Assembly (NCBI GenBank): GCA_904502205.1
Contig: CAJGDR010000004.1
Location: forward strand, 1 to 26,118
Direction: 5' to 3'
DNA length: 26,118 nucleotides
From: an uncultured Bacilli bacterium
Lineage (GTDB): Bacteria; Bacillota_I; Bacilli_A; ML615J-28; CAG-313
The translations under genes and the position numbers were made by a program. Positions 9,738 through 18,205 of the stretch are shown one piece after another. The notes beneath the pieces were generated by a model. It saw only the letters and a list, made by a program, of their open reading frames with translations. It was not told the DNA's origin and made no database searches. Position 1 is the stretch's first letter. Each line of letters begins with the position of its first letter.

Positions 9738-11819
9738 ATGGATATGAACAAAATTATTGAAAATTATGGATGTTATACTTTTAATGACGATGTCATGAAA
9801 GAAAGACTTCCAAAAGCAACATACGAAGAATTTAAAAAATCTTTAAGTGCTTCCGAGCCATTATCAAAAGAGTGTGCTGATGTAGTTGCCGAAGCGATGA
9901 AAAATTGGGCAATTGAAAAAGGTGCGACTCACTACACACATTGGTTTACACCACTTAATGGACTTACTGCAGAAAAACATGATTCTTTTTTAGAATTACA
10001 AAACGATAAAGCAATCTTAGCTTTTAATGGTAAACTTTTAAGAAAAGGTGAAACTGATGCATCAAGCTTTCCATCTGGTGGACTTCGTGCAACTTTTGAA
10101 GCAAGAGGTTATACAGCTTGGGATTGTACATCACACGCTTTTGTTAAAGATGGTTCACTTTATATTCCAACATTATTCTGCTCTTATACGGGTGAGGCAC
10201 TTGATAATAAAACACCACTACTTAAATCATGTGATGCTTTAAATAAACAAGCTGTACGTTTATTTAATTTATTAGGTATGCAAGATGTTACTAATGTTTC
10301 ATCTTATGTTGGTAGTGAACAAGAATATTTCTTAGTACCTGAGGAATATTTTGAAAAAAGACTAGATTTAAAATTAACTGGTCGTACTCTTTTTGGTGCA
10401 AACCCGCCAAAAGGTCAAGATTTTGAAGGTCACTATTATGGATATTTAAATACTAAAGTTGCTAACTTCATGAAAGAATTAGATGCTGAACTTTGGAAAT
10501 ATGGTATCCCTGCAAAAACAAAACATAATGAAGCTGCTCCAGCTCAACATGAAATTGCATGTATTTATCGCAAAGTAAATATTACAACTGATAATAATCA
10601 TTTGTTAATGCAACTAATGCAAGATATCGCTAAAAAACATGGATTAAGATGTTTATTACATGAAAAACCATTTGCTGGTGTCAACGGCTCAGGTAAACAT
10701 AATAACTGGTCTGTTGTTACTAGTACAAATATTAATTTATTTAAACCTGGAAATGATCCTGTAAATAACGAACCATTTATCGTAACTTTAGCATGCTTAG
10801 TAAGAGCAGTTGATAAATATGCTGATCTTTTAAGATTAAGTATTGCAACACCTGGTAACGATCACCGTTTAGGTGGAAATGAAGCTCCACCAGCAACAAT
10901 TTCAATGTTCTTAGGTGATCCAATTAATCAAGTAATAGATGCAGTTTTAAATGATGCACAAATTAAAGAAGAAACATCAACAAGATTCCAAACTGGTGTA
11001 TCGGTAATTCCTGACTTTAAAAAAGATAGTACCGACCGTAACCGTACATCACCATTTGCTTTTACTGGTAATAAATTTGAATTTAGAGGTGTTGGTTCAT
11101 CTCAATCAATTGCGATTGCCAATACAATGCTAAATGCAATTTTAGCTTATACGATGAAAGAAATGGCTGATTCAATGGAATCAGGTATTGATAAAAATGC
11201 CATCATTAAAGAGTATTTTACAAAACATCGTCGTGTCATTTTTGAAGGTGATGGATATTCTAATGAATGGGATAAAGAAATTAAAAATCGTCAACTTTCT
11301 AACAAAAAGAATACAGTTGAGGCAATTAATGTTTTAAAAGATCAAGAACTTATTAAACCATTAGTAGACTTAGGTATTTTAACAAATAGTGAAGTAGAAT
11401 CACGCTATGAAATTATGTTAGACAGTTATAGTAAAACAATCCAAGTAGAAGCTGCTACGGCCTTAAAAATGGCCAAAAATCAAATTTTCCCAGCATGTTT
11501 AGATTATTTAAACAAAGTAGCTAAAGTTTCACTAAATGTTGAAAAAAATAACCTTGATAATACTTTCTTAAAAGAAGAAGTACAAGAATTAGCAAGTTTA
11601 ATTAAAACAATGCAAGATGCGATTAAAGTATTAGAAAATTCTTTAAATAAAGTATTAACAATGAAACAAGATATATATAATAAAGCGCAAGTATACAAAG
11701 ATGAAGTACTTGTTGCTATGTTTAATTTAAGAAAAATAGTAGATACTTTAGAAATTAAAGTTGACAGCAAATATTGGCCAATTCCAACATATACTGAAGT
11801 GTTATTTGGCGTAAATTAA
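9738..11819 (+). CDS. glnA: Glutamine synthetase type III
   Basis: Makes glutamine from glutamate, ammonia and ATP. About 693 aa, the size of GSIII (GlnN) and far longer than the ~445-470 aa type I enzyme. GSIII features: [12 protein letters not shown] near residue 70, [20 protein letters not shown], a [19 protein letters not shown] segment, [13 protein letters not shown] at about 262-274 (glutamate/ATP site), [10 protein letters not shown] at about 316-325 and [14 protein letters not shown]. The C-terminal helical extension (about 580-690) is present. ATG 9738 fits the ribosome binding site; ATG 9744 is a second possibility. Its place inside a purine operon suggests it supplies glutamine to PurL, or balances ammonia and glutamine for PurF and GuaA, which seem to lack working glutaminases. 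Symbols glnN and glnA are both in use. Confidence 0.95.
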   Translation: MDMNKIIENYGCYTFNDDVMKERLPKATYEEFKKSLSASEPLSKECADVVAEAMKNWAIEKGATHYTHWFTPLNGLTAEKHDSFLELQNDKAILAFNGKLLRKGETDASSFPSGGLRATFEARGYTAWDCTSHAFVKDGSLYIPTLFCSYTGEALDNKTPLLKSCDALNKQAVRLFNLLGMQDVTNVSSYVGSEQEYFLVPEEYFEKRLDLKLTGRTLFGANPPKGQDFEGHYYGYLNTKVANFMKELDAELWKYGIPAKTKHNEAAPAQHEIACIYRKVNITTDNNHLLMQLMQDIAKKHGLRCLLHEKPFAGVNGSGKHNNWSVVTSTNINLFKPGNDPVNNEPFIVTLACLVRAVDKYADLLRLSIATPGNDHRLGGNEAPPATISMFLGDPINQVIDAVLNDAQIKEETSTRFQTGVSVIPDFKKDSTDRNRTSPFAFTGNKFEFRGVGSSQSIAIANTMLNAILAYTMKEMADSMESGIDKNAIIKEYFTKHRRVIFEGDGYSNEWDKEIKNRQLSNKKNTVEAINVLKDQELIKPLVDLGILTNSEVESRYEIMLDSYSKTIQVEAATALKMAKNQIFPACLDYLNKVAKVSLNVEKNNLDNTFLKEEVQELASLIKTMQDAIKVLENSLNKVLTMKQDIYNKAQVYKDEVLVAMFNLRKIVDTLEIKVDSKYWPIPTYTEVLFGVN

Positions 11820-11830
11820 AAGGAGAAAAT

Positions 11831-13498
11831 ATGTTAACAGACTTAGAGATTGCTCAACAAGCGAAAATCGAAAAAATAATTGATATTGCGAAAAAAATTA
11901 ATTTAACTACTGATGATTTAGAACTTTATGGAAACTATAAAGCAAAAATCCATTTAGATAAATTACAATCAGATCGTAAAGATGCCAAACTAATTTTAGT
12001 AACTGCAATTAATCCAACTCCAGCTGGTGAGGGTAAATCAACTACTACAATTGGTTTAGCCGATGCAATGAATAAAATTGGTAAAAACACAGTTGTTGCC
12101 TTAAGAGAACCCAGCTTTGGTCCAGTTCTTGGTGTTAAAGGTGGAGCTGCAGGTGGAGGTTATGCACAAGTAATTCCAATGGAAGATATTAATCTTCATT
12201 TTACTGGTGACTTACATGCAATAACTACTGCAAACAATGCTATTTGTGCAATGCTTGATAACCATTTACAACAAGGTAATGAATTAAATATTGATCCAAC
12301 TCGTATTATTATTCATCGTTGTTTAGATATGAATGATAGAGCACTTCGTAATGTTGTTATTGGACTTGGTGGTAGTGCTAATGGTGTACCACGTGAAGAT
12401 CATTTCGATATAACTGTTGCATCTGAAGTTATGGCAATTTTATGTTTATCTAATTCTTTAGAAGATTTTAAAACAAGAATTGGTCGTATGGTAGTAGCTT
12501 ATACTTATGATAAAAAACCAGTTACTGTTAATGACTTAAAAGCAACTGGAGCTATTACTTTAATTATGAAAGATGCTTTAATGCCAAACCTTGTTCAAAC
12601 ATTAGAACATACACCAACACTTATTCATGGTGGACCATTTGCAAATATTGCACATGGATGTAACTCAGTTATTGCAACAAAAACAGCTTTAAAAATGGCT
12701 GACTATGTTGTTACAGAAGCTGGATTTGGTGCAGACCTTGGTGCTGAAAAATTCTTAGATATTAAATGTCGTATGGCAGATTTACATCCATCTTGTGTTG
12801 TAATTGTTGCAACAATTAGAGCACTTAAAATGCATGGTGGTGTAGATAAGAAAGACTTAGCAACTGAAAATGTTGAAGCATTACTTGCTGGTATTCAAAA
12901 CTTAGAAAAACATATTGAAAATATTGGAAAATATAATTTACCATATGTAGTCGCAATTAATCGTTTTGGAACAGACACAGTTGCAGAAATTGAAGCATTA
13001 GCTAATTGGGCAGAAACACACAATCATCCAGTAGCTTTATCTGAAGTATTTGCTAAAGGTGGAAATGGTGGTATTGAACTTGCTGAAAAAGTAGTAAAAG
13101 AAATTGAACTACATGATGGTGCAGAAGCATTCAAACCAATCTATGATGTTAACTTAACAATTAAAGAAAAAATCACTGCTATTTGTAAAGAAATCTATGG
13201 TGCTAAAAATGTAGAATTCTCAACAAATGCGAAAAACCAAATGGCTGCATTAAAACGTAATGGATGGGATAAATTACCAATTTGTATTGCTAAAACTCAA
13301 TACTCATTATCAGATAACCCTAAATTACTTGCAAGACCAACTGACTTTACAGTTACAATTCGTGAATTAAAACCATCAATTGGTGCTGGATTCATTGTTG
13401 CTCTTGCTGGTGACATTATGACAATGCCTGGTCTTCCAAAAGAACCAGCAGCAAATAAAATGGACGTTATTGACGGAAAAGCTATAGGTTTATTCTAA
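11831..13498 (+). CDS. fhs: Formate-tetrahydrofolate ligase
   Basis: ATP-dependent formation of 10-formyl-THF from formate and THF. At 555 aa it is normal length. Visible motifs: nucleotide-binding [19 protein letters not shown] at about 61-79, [23 protein letters not shown], the long signature from [11 protein letters not shown] to [12 protein letters not shown], and the C-terminal [29 protein letters not shown] lies just before the ATG and the gap to glnA is 11 bases. 10-formyl-THF is the one-carbon donor for PurN and PurH at the front of this operon, so the gene looks placed to feed them. A role in acetogenesis cannot be tested from this window. Confidence 0.98.
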   Translation: MLTDLEIAQQAKIEKIIDIAKKINLTTDDLELYGNYKAKIHLDKLQSDRKDAKLILVTAINPTPAGEGKSTTTIGLADAMNKIGKNTVVALREPSFGPVLGVKGGAAGGGYAQVIPMEDINLHFTGDLHAITTANNAICAMLDNHLQQGNELNIDPTRIIIHRCLDMNDRALRNVVIGLGGSANGVPREDHFDITVASEVMAILCLSNSLEDFKTRIGRMVVAYTYDKKPVTVNDLKATGAITLIMKDALMPNLVQTLEHTPTLIHGGPFANIAHGCNSVIATKTALKMADYVVTEAGFGADLGAEKFLDIKCRMADLHPSCVVIVATIRALKMHGGVDKKDLATENVEALLAGIQNLEKHIENIGKYNLPYVVAINRFGTDTVAEIEALANWAETHNHPVALSEVFAKGGNGGIELAEKVVKEIELHDGAEAFKPIYDVNLTIKEKITAICKEIYGAKNVEFSTNAKNQMAALKRNGWDKLPICIAKTQYSLSDNPKLLARPTDFTVTIRELKPSIGAGFIVALAGDIMTMPGLPKEPAANKMDVIDGKAIGLF

Positions 13499-13504
13499 TT
13501 TATT

Positions 13505-13511
13505 GAAAGGA
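13505..13511 (+). promoter_or_regulatory. Ribosome binding site deciding the guaA start
   Basis: GAAAGGA lies 9 bases before ATG 13521. An in-frame TTG at 13503 overlaps it, so an upstream start is unlikely. This matters because it confirms that no hidden N-terminal domain precedes the ATG. Confidence 0.75.
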
Positions 13512-13520
13512 TATTTGAAT

Positions 13521-14498
13521 ATGTCTGATTTAAGAGATCCTAATTTTGTAAGAATTACAAATCAAGAATTAGCTTTAGAATTTATTGAAAAATCAGTTAA
13601 AGAACTACAAGAAAAAATCAAAGATGATAAAGTTATCTTAGCTTTATCAGGTGGTGTAGATTCAAATGTTGTTGCAGCTTTACTTAATAAAGCAATTGGA
13701 AAAAATTTATATTGTATTCATGTTAATCATGGATTACTTAGAAAAAATGAAAGCCAAGAAGTTTTAGAAGTTTTTAAAAATCAAATGGATTTAAATTTAA
13801 TTTACTTAGATGTTGAAGATTACTTCTTAAAGAAATTAGAAAATGTTGAAGATCCAGAACAAAAACGTAAAATTATTGGTGCTGAATTTATCAACTGCTT
13901 TGTTGAAGAAGCAAAAAAATTAGATGGAATTAAATATTTAGCCCAAGGAACAATTTATCCAGATATTACTGAAAGTAAAGGTATTAAAGCTCATCACAAT
14001 GTTGGTGGTCTTCCAAGTCATTTAAACTTTGAACTTGTTGAACCAGTTAGACTTTTATATAAAGATGAAGTTAGACAAATTGGAAAAGCATTAGGACTTT
14101 CAGATGAATTAGTTTATCGTCAACCTTTCCCAGGACCTGGTCTTGCTGTAAGATGTCCAGGAGCAATCACTAAAGACCGCTTAGAAATTGTAAGAGAAAC
14201 AGATGCTATCTTACGTGATGAATTTAAAAAATGTGGTTTAAGTGATAAAGTATGGCAATACTTTACTGTAGTACCTGAATATAAATCTGTTGGTGTTAAA
14301 GATAATAAAAGAACATATTTGTATTTTGTTGTAATTCGTGCTGTTAATTCAGTCGATGCAACAACAGCAACAGTTGAAGAAATACCTTATGATATTTTAT
14401 TTAAAATTCGAGATAGAATGTTAAATGAAGTTGAAGGTATTAACCGTGTTTTAGTCGATATAACACCAAAACCTACAGGAACTATTGAGTGGGAATAA
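13521..14498 (+). CDS. guaA: GMP synthase, ATP-pyrophosphatase subunit only (no glutaminase domain)
   Basis: Aminates XMP to GMP by way of an adenylyl-XMP intermediate. 325 aa, against about 510-525 aa for usual bacterial GuaA. The ATP-pyrophosphatase domain has the P-loop LSGGVDS at 42-48, HVNHGLLRKNE, AQGTIYPDITES and AHHNVGGLP. The C-terminal dimerisation/XMP domain has FPGPGLAVRCPGAI and ends in KPTGTIEWE. The N-terminal class I glutaminase of about 190-200 residues is absent, and the 22 bases between fhs and guaA leave no room for it. The layout resembles the archaeal separate PPase subunit (GuaAB). Either a separate glutaminase subunit is encoded elsewhere or the enzyme uses ammonia directly. 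It is the last gene of the operon, followed by a terminator. Confidence 0.95.
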   Translation: MSDLRDPNFVRITNQELALEFIEKSVKELQEKIKDDKVILALSGGVDSNVVAALLNKAIGKNLYCIHVNHGLLRKNESQEVLEVFKNQMDLNLIYLDVEDYFLKKLENVEDPEQKRKIIGAEFINCFVEEAKKLDGIKYLAQGTIYPDITESKGIKAHHNVGGLPSHLNFELVEPVRLLYKDEVRQIGKALGLSDELVYRQPFPGPGLAVRCPGAITKDRLEIVRETDAILRDEFKKCGLSDKVWQYFTVVPEYKSVGVKDNKRTYLYFVVIRAVNSVDATTATVEEIPYDILFKIRDRMLNEVEGINRVLVDITPKPTGTIEWE

Positions 14499-14524
14499 TA
14501 ATATTATTTATATTTAAAAATTAG

Positions 14525-14556
14525 ATAGCCGACTCATAAGTCGGCTATTTTTGTTT
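14525..14556 (+). terminator. Intrinsic terminator of the purine operon
   Basis: A perfect 10-bp stem (14525-14534 with 14539-14548, core AGCCGACT/AGTCGGCT) with a CATA loop is followed by a T-rich tail. It is the first terminator seen after at least 14.5 kb of closely spaced genes. Confidence 0.93.
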
Positions 14557-14580
14557 ATCAGATATTAGTTTGTAAATTTA

Positions 14581-14598
14581 TTATCAACAAAATGATAA
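14581..14598. promoter_or_regulatory. Interrupted inverted repeat upstream of etfB
   Basis: TTATCA-N6-TGATAA, with perfect 6-bp arms. The right arm overlaps the putative -35 element and the cre site. It could be a second operator, for example for a lactate- or redox-responsive regulator, but an AT-rich repeat of this length may also occur by chance. Confidence 0.4.
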
Positions 14599-14607
14599 CG
14601 ATTTCAT
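14592..14607 (+). promoter_or_regulatory. Catabolite-responsive element (cre, CcpA site)
   Basis: ATGATAACGATTTCAT fits the classical cre consensus TGWNANCGNTNWCA at every position, and the extended form WTGNNARCGNWWWCAW. It lies over the -35 element and the spacer, a position where CcpA with HPr-Ser-P would block RNA polymerase. The inference is repression of lactate/2-hydroxyacid oxidation when preferred sugars are present. Confidence 0.75.
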
Positions 14608-14621
14608 AAATATGATATAAT
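14592..14621 (+). promoter_or_regulatory. Promoter of the etfB-etfA-lctD operon (extended -10)
   Basis: TATAAT at 14616-14621 is preceded by TGA (an extended -10, TGnTATAAT). The best -35 is ATGATA at 14592-14597 with an 18-base spacer, a weak match of 4 out of 6. The predicted start near 14628 gives a leader of about 80 bases in which I see no clear structure. Confidence 0.75.
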
Positions 14622-14695
14622 TTAAGTGATATATATATAAATACAAAAATATATACAAAAAATTACAGGTATATTAACATATGCTTGAAAAGAAA

Positions 14696-14702
14696 GAAGG
14701 GA
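14696..14702 (+). promoter_or_regulatory. Ribosome binding site deciding the etfB start
   Basis: GAAGGGA is 6 bases before ATG 14709. It lies inside the short in-frame extension that would begin at TTG 14685, so that upstream start is not used. Confidence 0.75.
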
Positions 14703-14708
14703 TTAAAT

Positions 14709-15497
14709 ATGAAAATTTGTGTATGCGTAAAGCAAGTTCCAGCATCTAGCAATGTTAAAATTAATCCAAAAACTGGAACATTAGTTAGAGATGGAAACAA
14801 TACTAAAATGAATCCATATGACTTATATGCGATTGAACTTGCTTTAAAGGTTAAAGAACAACAAGAAAGTACTGTCAAAGCTATTACAATGGGTCCGCCA
14901 GCTGCAACTGAAATCTTACACGAAGCTATTTGGATGGGTTGTGATGATGGTTACCTTTTAACTGATAGAAAATTTGCTGGTGCCGATGTAGTTGCTACTG
15001 CATATACTATTAGTCAAGGTATCAAATATATGGGTAAGTTTGATCTAGTAGTTTGTGGAAAACAAACAACAGATGGAGATACTGCTCAAGTTGGAGCTGA
15101 ACTTGCACACTTTTTAAAAATGTCATATGTTTGTTACGTTGATCAAATTATAGAAGTAAAAGAAAAAAGTATCGTTGTTAGAACAAACAATGATAAAACA
15201 TATGATATCGTGGAAGTTAATTTTCCATGTTTAATTACTGTTGAAAAAAGTAATGATACACCAAGACTTCCATCATATAAACGCAGTGTAAAATATAGTG
15301 ATCATCAAATTCATACAGTTACTTTTGATAAATTGTTTGATACAGATGAATCTAAATATGGTTTAAAAGGTTCACCAACACAAGTTGAAAGAATGTTTAA
15401 TCCAATGAAAGATGACAATAAAGTTATGTTAAATGAAGAAGAATCTTCATATGCTAATCAAATAAAAGAAATTTTGAAAGATCGTAAATATATTTAG
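14709..15497 (+). CDS. etfB: Electron transfer flavoprotein beta subunit (LctB-like)
   Basis: Beta subunit of an Etf heterodimer, carrying the FAD that would be the bifurcating site if the complex works like A. woodii LctBCD. 262 aa. It opens MKICVCVKQVPASSNVKI and has TMGPPAA at about 60-66, DRKFAGADVVAT at about 87-98 and the nucleotide-binding DGDTAQVGAELA at about 123-134. The TMGPP and DRxFxGAD segments are ones I associate with the bifurcating group of Etf, and not with the mitochondrial-type group. The start ATG 14709 follows a good ribosome binding site. First gene of a three-gene operon, 8 bases before etfA. Confidence 0.94.
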   Translation: MKICVCVKQVPASSNVKINPKTGTLVRDGNNTKMNPYDLYAIELALKVKEQQESTVKAITMGPPAATEILHEAIWMGCDDGYLLTDRKFAGADVVATAYTISQGIKYMGKFDLVVCGKQTTDGDTAQVGAELAHFLKMSYVCYVDQIIEVKEKSIVVRTNNDKTYDIVEVNFPCLITVEKSNDTPRLPSYKRSVKYSDHQIHTVTFDKLFDTDESKYGLKGSPTQVERMFNPMKDDNKVMLNEEESSYANQIKEILKDRKYI

Positions 15498-15505
15498 GTG
15501 ATAAC

Positions 15506-16708
15506 ATGGGAAATTTAGTTATTAATCAAAATTTTATAACAGACGAAATTGTAAAAGAACTTCAAAAAGTTTGTCCATTTAATGCCTTTGAGTATGATGG
15601 AAAAGAATTATCAATTAATGCTTCATGTAGATCTTGTAAACAATGTATTAAAAGAGGTCCACAAGGTGTAATCACTTATGTTGAAGATGTTGAAGAAATT
15701 ACAATTAATAAAGATGAATGGGTAGGTTTAACAGTATTTGTTGAACTAGAATTTGGTAAAGTTCATCCAGTAGTTTTTGAATTAATTGGTAAAGCTAAAG
15801 AACTTGCTGAAAAAATTAATCATCCTGTTTATGCAATCATGGTTGCATCACCTAAACAAGTAGAAGAAAATGCTGAAGAAATCTTGTCATATGGTGTTGA
15901 TAAACTATATGTATTTGAAGATGAAATTTATGAAAACTTTAATATTGATAGAACATATCGTTGTATTAAAGAATTTGCTAAGAAAGTTAAACCAAGTGTA
16001 ATTTTATATGGTGGTACATCTTTAGGCCGTAGTTTAGCACCTAAAGTTGCAGCATACTTTAAAACTGGTTTAACAGCTGACTGTACAGCACTTGGTATTA
16101 AAGAAAATACAGACTTAGTACAAGTACGTCCAGCTTTTGGTGGTAACGTAATGGCACAAATTATTTGTTCAAAAACAAGACCACAAATGGCTACAGTTCG
16201 CTATAAGATTTTCAAAAAACCAGAAAAAGAAACTCCACATGGAAAAATTGTTCGTATGAGTAGTAGAGCAATTAATATGAAGAGTGGTGTTACTTTACTT
16301 GAATCAATTAAAAAAGAATTAAATGTTGATATAAGTGAAGCCGATGTTATTGTTGCATGTGGTAGACCATTTAAAAATCAAAAAGATTTAATGGTAGCAC
16401 AAGAACTAGCTGATTTACTTGGTGGTGTAGTTGCTTGTTCTAGACCATTAGTAGAAAACGGTTTAATGAATGTTCGATATCAAATTGGTTTAAGTGGTAA
16501 AACAGTAAGTCCAAAATTAATTTTTGTTTTAGGTATTAGTGGAGCAATTCAATTTACATCAGGTATGGATAATAGTGATTTAATTATCGCAATTAATAAT
16601 GATCCAAATGCACAAATTTTTGATAGTGCTCATTATGGTATTGTTGGAGATGTATTTAAAGTTGTACCAGAACTTGTAAAACTTATCAAAGAAGAAAGAG
16701 GTGAATAA
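15506..16708 (+). CDS. etfA: Electron transfer flavoprotein alpha subunit with N-terminal Fe-S motif (LctC-like)
   Basis: Alpha subunit of Etf. 400 aa, about 70-80 longer than plain EtfA because of an N-terminal ferredoxin-like extension. Four cysteines, Cys23 (in VCPFNAF) and Cys41, Cys44, Cys47 (CRSCKQC), fit one [4Fe-4S] cluster, as in LctC and CarE. The C-terminal FAD domain has [48 protein letters not shown] and [20 protein letters not shown]. In the flavin loop [12 protein letters not shown], Phe stands where many EtfA proteins have His. Start at ATG 15506 after AGGTGA. The stop is 1 base before the lctD start, so translation is tightly coupled. Confidence 0.94.
   Translation: MGNLVINQNFITDEIVKELQKVCPFNAFEYDGKELSINASCRSCKQCIKRGPQGVITYVEDVEEITINKDEWVGLTVFVELEFGKVHPVVFELIGKAKELAEKINHPVYAIMVASPKQVEENAEEILSYGVDKLYVFEDEIYENFNIDRTYRCIKEFAKKVKPSVILYGGTSLGRSLAPKVAAYFKTGLTADCTALGIKENTDLVQVRPAFGGNVMAQIICSKTRPQMATVRYKIFKKPEKETPHGKIVRMSSRAINMKSGVTLLESIKKELNVDISEADVIVACGRPFKNQKDLMVAQELADLLGGVVACSRPLVENGLMNVRYQIGLSGKTVSPKLIFVLGISGAIQFTSGMDNSDLIIAINNDPNAQIFDSAHYGIVGDVFKVVPELVKLIKEERGE
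16697..16704 (+). promoter_or_regulatory. Ribosome binding site deciding the lctD start
   Basis: AGAGGTGA lies within the last codons of etfA, 5 bases before ATG 16710. The in-frame GTG 16701 falls inside the site. Confidence 0.75.
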
Positions 16709-16709
16709 T

Positions 16710-18107
16710 ATGTATAAAAAAGTTGATCAAAAAGATATAGATTATTTAGCTAGTTTATTCGATGAAAAGTATTTCTTTGCTGGAGATCAAATCCCTGAAG
16801 ATTATAACAAAGACGAACTTGGAACTTTAGTTAAAAAACCAGACATTTTAATTTTCGTAAGAAGTGCAGAAGAAATTTCTGATGTATTTAAATATGCTAA
16901 CCTTCATAAAATTCCAGTTGTTGTACGTGGTAGTGGTACAGGTCTTGTTGGTGGATGTGTTGCACTTGAAGGCGGAATTGTTTTATGTACATCTAAAATG
17001 AATAAAATATTAGAACTTGATGAAAATAACTTAACATTAACAGTAGAACCTGGTGTATTATTATTTGAAATTTATCAATATGTAGAATCTCGTGGATATT
17101 TCTATGCACCTGACCCAGGTGAAAAAACTGCAACAATCGGTGGTAACATTTCAACTAATGCTGGTGGAATGCGTGCTGTTAAATATGGAACAACTAGAGA
17201 TTGGGTTGTTGCACTTGAAGTAGTTTTACCTACTGGTGAAATTGAACAATTTGGTAAAAAAGTTGTAAAAGACTCTACAGGTTTCTCATTAAAGAATTTA
17301 ATCATTGGAAGTGAAGGAACACTTGCTGTAGTAACAAAAGCAATTTTAAAAGTAATGCCAAAACCAAAAGAAACATTAAGTTTATTAGTACCATTTGAAA
17401 CAAGAGAAAGTGCAATTGAGGCTGTTCCAAAAATTATTAAAGAACAATTAAATACTATTGCAATTGAATTTTTTGAAAGAAATACAATTTTATTAAGTGA
17501 ACAATTCTTATCAAAGAAATTCCCAGAAAAACGAAGCGATGCTTATATTTTATTAACATTTGAAGGTCATAATAAAGATGAACTTAAATTTAATTATGAA
17601 TCTGCAGCTGAACTTTGTATTCGTGAATTAGGTGCCATCGATGCATTTATTGTTGATACTGATGATCGTAAAGATGCGGTATGGAAAGCGCGTGGAGCGT
17701 TCCTGGAAGCTATCAAATCATCAACTATTGAAATGGATGAATGTGACGTTGTAGTTCCAAGAAGTGATGTTTCTGATTTCATCAAATTTACATATGAACT
17801 TCAAGAAAAATATAATATTCGTATTCCTTCATTTGGTCATGCTGGTGATGGTAACTTACATATTTATATTTGTCGTGATAATTATTCGAAAGAAGAATTT
17901 GAATCTATTCTTCAAAAAGTATTCGATGAAATGTATGAAAGAGCAATTCAAGTTGGCGGATTAGTATCAGGTGAACACGGTATTGGTTATGCTAAAAAAG
18001 GATATATGAGAAATCAATTAGGTGATACACAAGTTAATTTAATGAATGGTATTAAAAAAGTATTTGACCCTAATAACATTTTAAATCCTGGTAAAGTTTG
18101 TCAATAA
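16710..18107 (+). CDS. lctD: FAD-binding 2-hydroxyacid (lactate-type) dehydrogenase, LctD/GlcD family
   Basis: Flavoprotein of the GlcD/D-lactate dehydrogenase family, 465 aa, cytosolic (no signal peptide or membrane segment). The PP-loop FAD-binding domain has [11 protein letters not shown] at about 72-82, [19 protein letters not shown] at about 134-152 and [12 protein letters not shown]. The C-terminal oxidase domain has [13 protein letters not shown] at about 376-388 and [14 protein letters not shown] at about 420-433. The order etfB-etfA-lctD is that of the A. woodii lctBCD complex, in which lactate oxidation by NAD+ is driven by electron confurcation from reduced ferredoxin. The substrate could instead be glycolate, 2-hydroxyglutarate or another 2-hydroxyacid; sequence alone does not decide. 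No lactate permease is adjacent. Confidence 0.87.
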   Translation: MYKKVDQKDIDYLASLFDEKYFFAGDQIPEDYNKDELGTLVKKPDILIFVRSAEEISDVFKYANLHKIPVVVRGSGTGLVGGCVALEGGIVLCTSKMNKILELDENNLTLTVEPGVLLFEIYQYVESRGYFYAPDPGEKTATIGGNISTNAGGMRAVKYGTTRDWVVALEVVLPTGEIEQFGKKVVKDSTGFSLKNLIIGSEGTLAVVTKAILKVMPKPKETLSLLVPFETRESAIEAVPKIIKEQLNTIAIEFFERNTILLSEQFLSKKFPEKRSDAYILLTFEGHNKDELKFNYESAAELCIRELGAIDAFIVDTDDRKDAVWKARGAFLEAIKSSTIEMDECDVVVPRSDVSDFIKFTYELQEKYNIRIPSFGHAGDGNLHIYICRDNYSKEEFESILQKVFDEMYERAIQVGGLVSGEHGIGYAKKGYMRNQLGDTQVNLMNGIKKVFDPNNILNPGKVCQ

Positions 18108-18136
18108 AAAGGTGAGATTATTCTCACCTTTTATTA
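18107..18136 (+). terminator. Intrinsic terminator after lctD
   Basis: An 11-bp stem (18107-18117 with 18122-18132, core AAGGTGAGA/TCTCACCTT) with a TTAT loop sits directly on the lctD stop codon. The T-tract is short and is partly formed by the descending stem arm. Confidence 0.85.
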
Positions 18137-18151
18137 ACACTTTTATATAAG

Positions 18152-18180
18152 TTGTTATTTATTAGAAATTAAAGTATAAT
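18152..18180 (+). promoter_or_regulatory. Promoter of the M55 peptidase gene
   Basis: TTGTTA (18152-18157) and TATAAT (18175-18180) are separated by 17 bases. Transcription would start near 18187, downstream of ATG 18185 and close to ATG 18191, which argues for the start at 18206. Confidence 0.72.
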
Positions 18181-18192
18181 ATATATGTATAT

Positions 18193-18198
18193 GGAGGA
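18193..18198 (+). promoter_or_regulatory. Ribosome binding site deciding the M55 peptidase start
   Basis: GGAGGA lies 7 bases before ATG 18206. Upstream in-frame ATGs at 18185 and 18191 precede this site and have no ribosome binding site. Confidence 0.8.
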
Positions 18199-18205
18199 AT
18201 TAACT

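Noticed and set aside
14581..14598. Rex (NADH-sensing) operator at the etfB promoter
   Set aside because: The spacing resembles the 18-bp Rex site, but the half-site is TTATCA and not TTGTGA or TTGTTA, so I list only an unnamed inverted repeat.
14685..14708. Upstream in-frame TTG extension of etfB (likewise GTG/TTG extensions of purF, glnA, guaA and lctD)
   Set aside because: In each case the extension overlaps or precedes the ribosome binding site of the downstream ATG, and family alignments start at the ATG.
14628..14708. Riboswitch or attenuator in the etfB leader
   Set aside because: The ~80-base leader is almost pure A/T with no conserved stem-loop or terminator-like structure that I can see.
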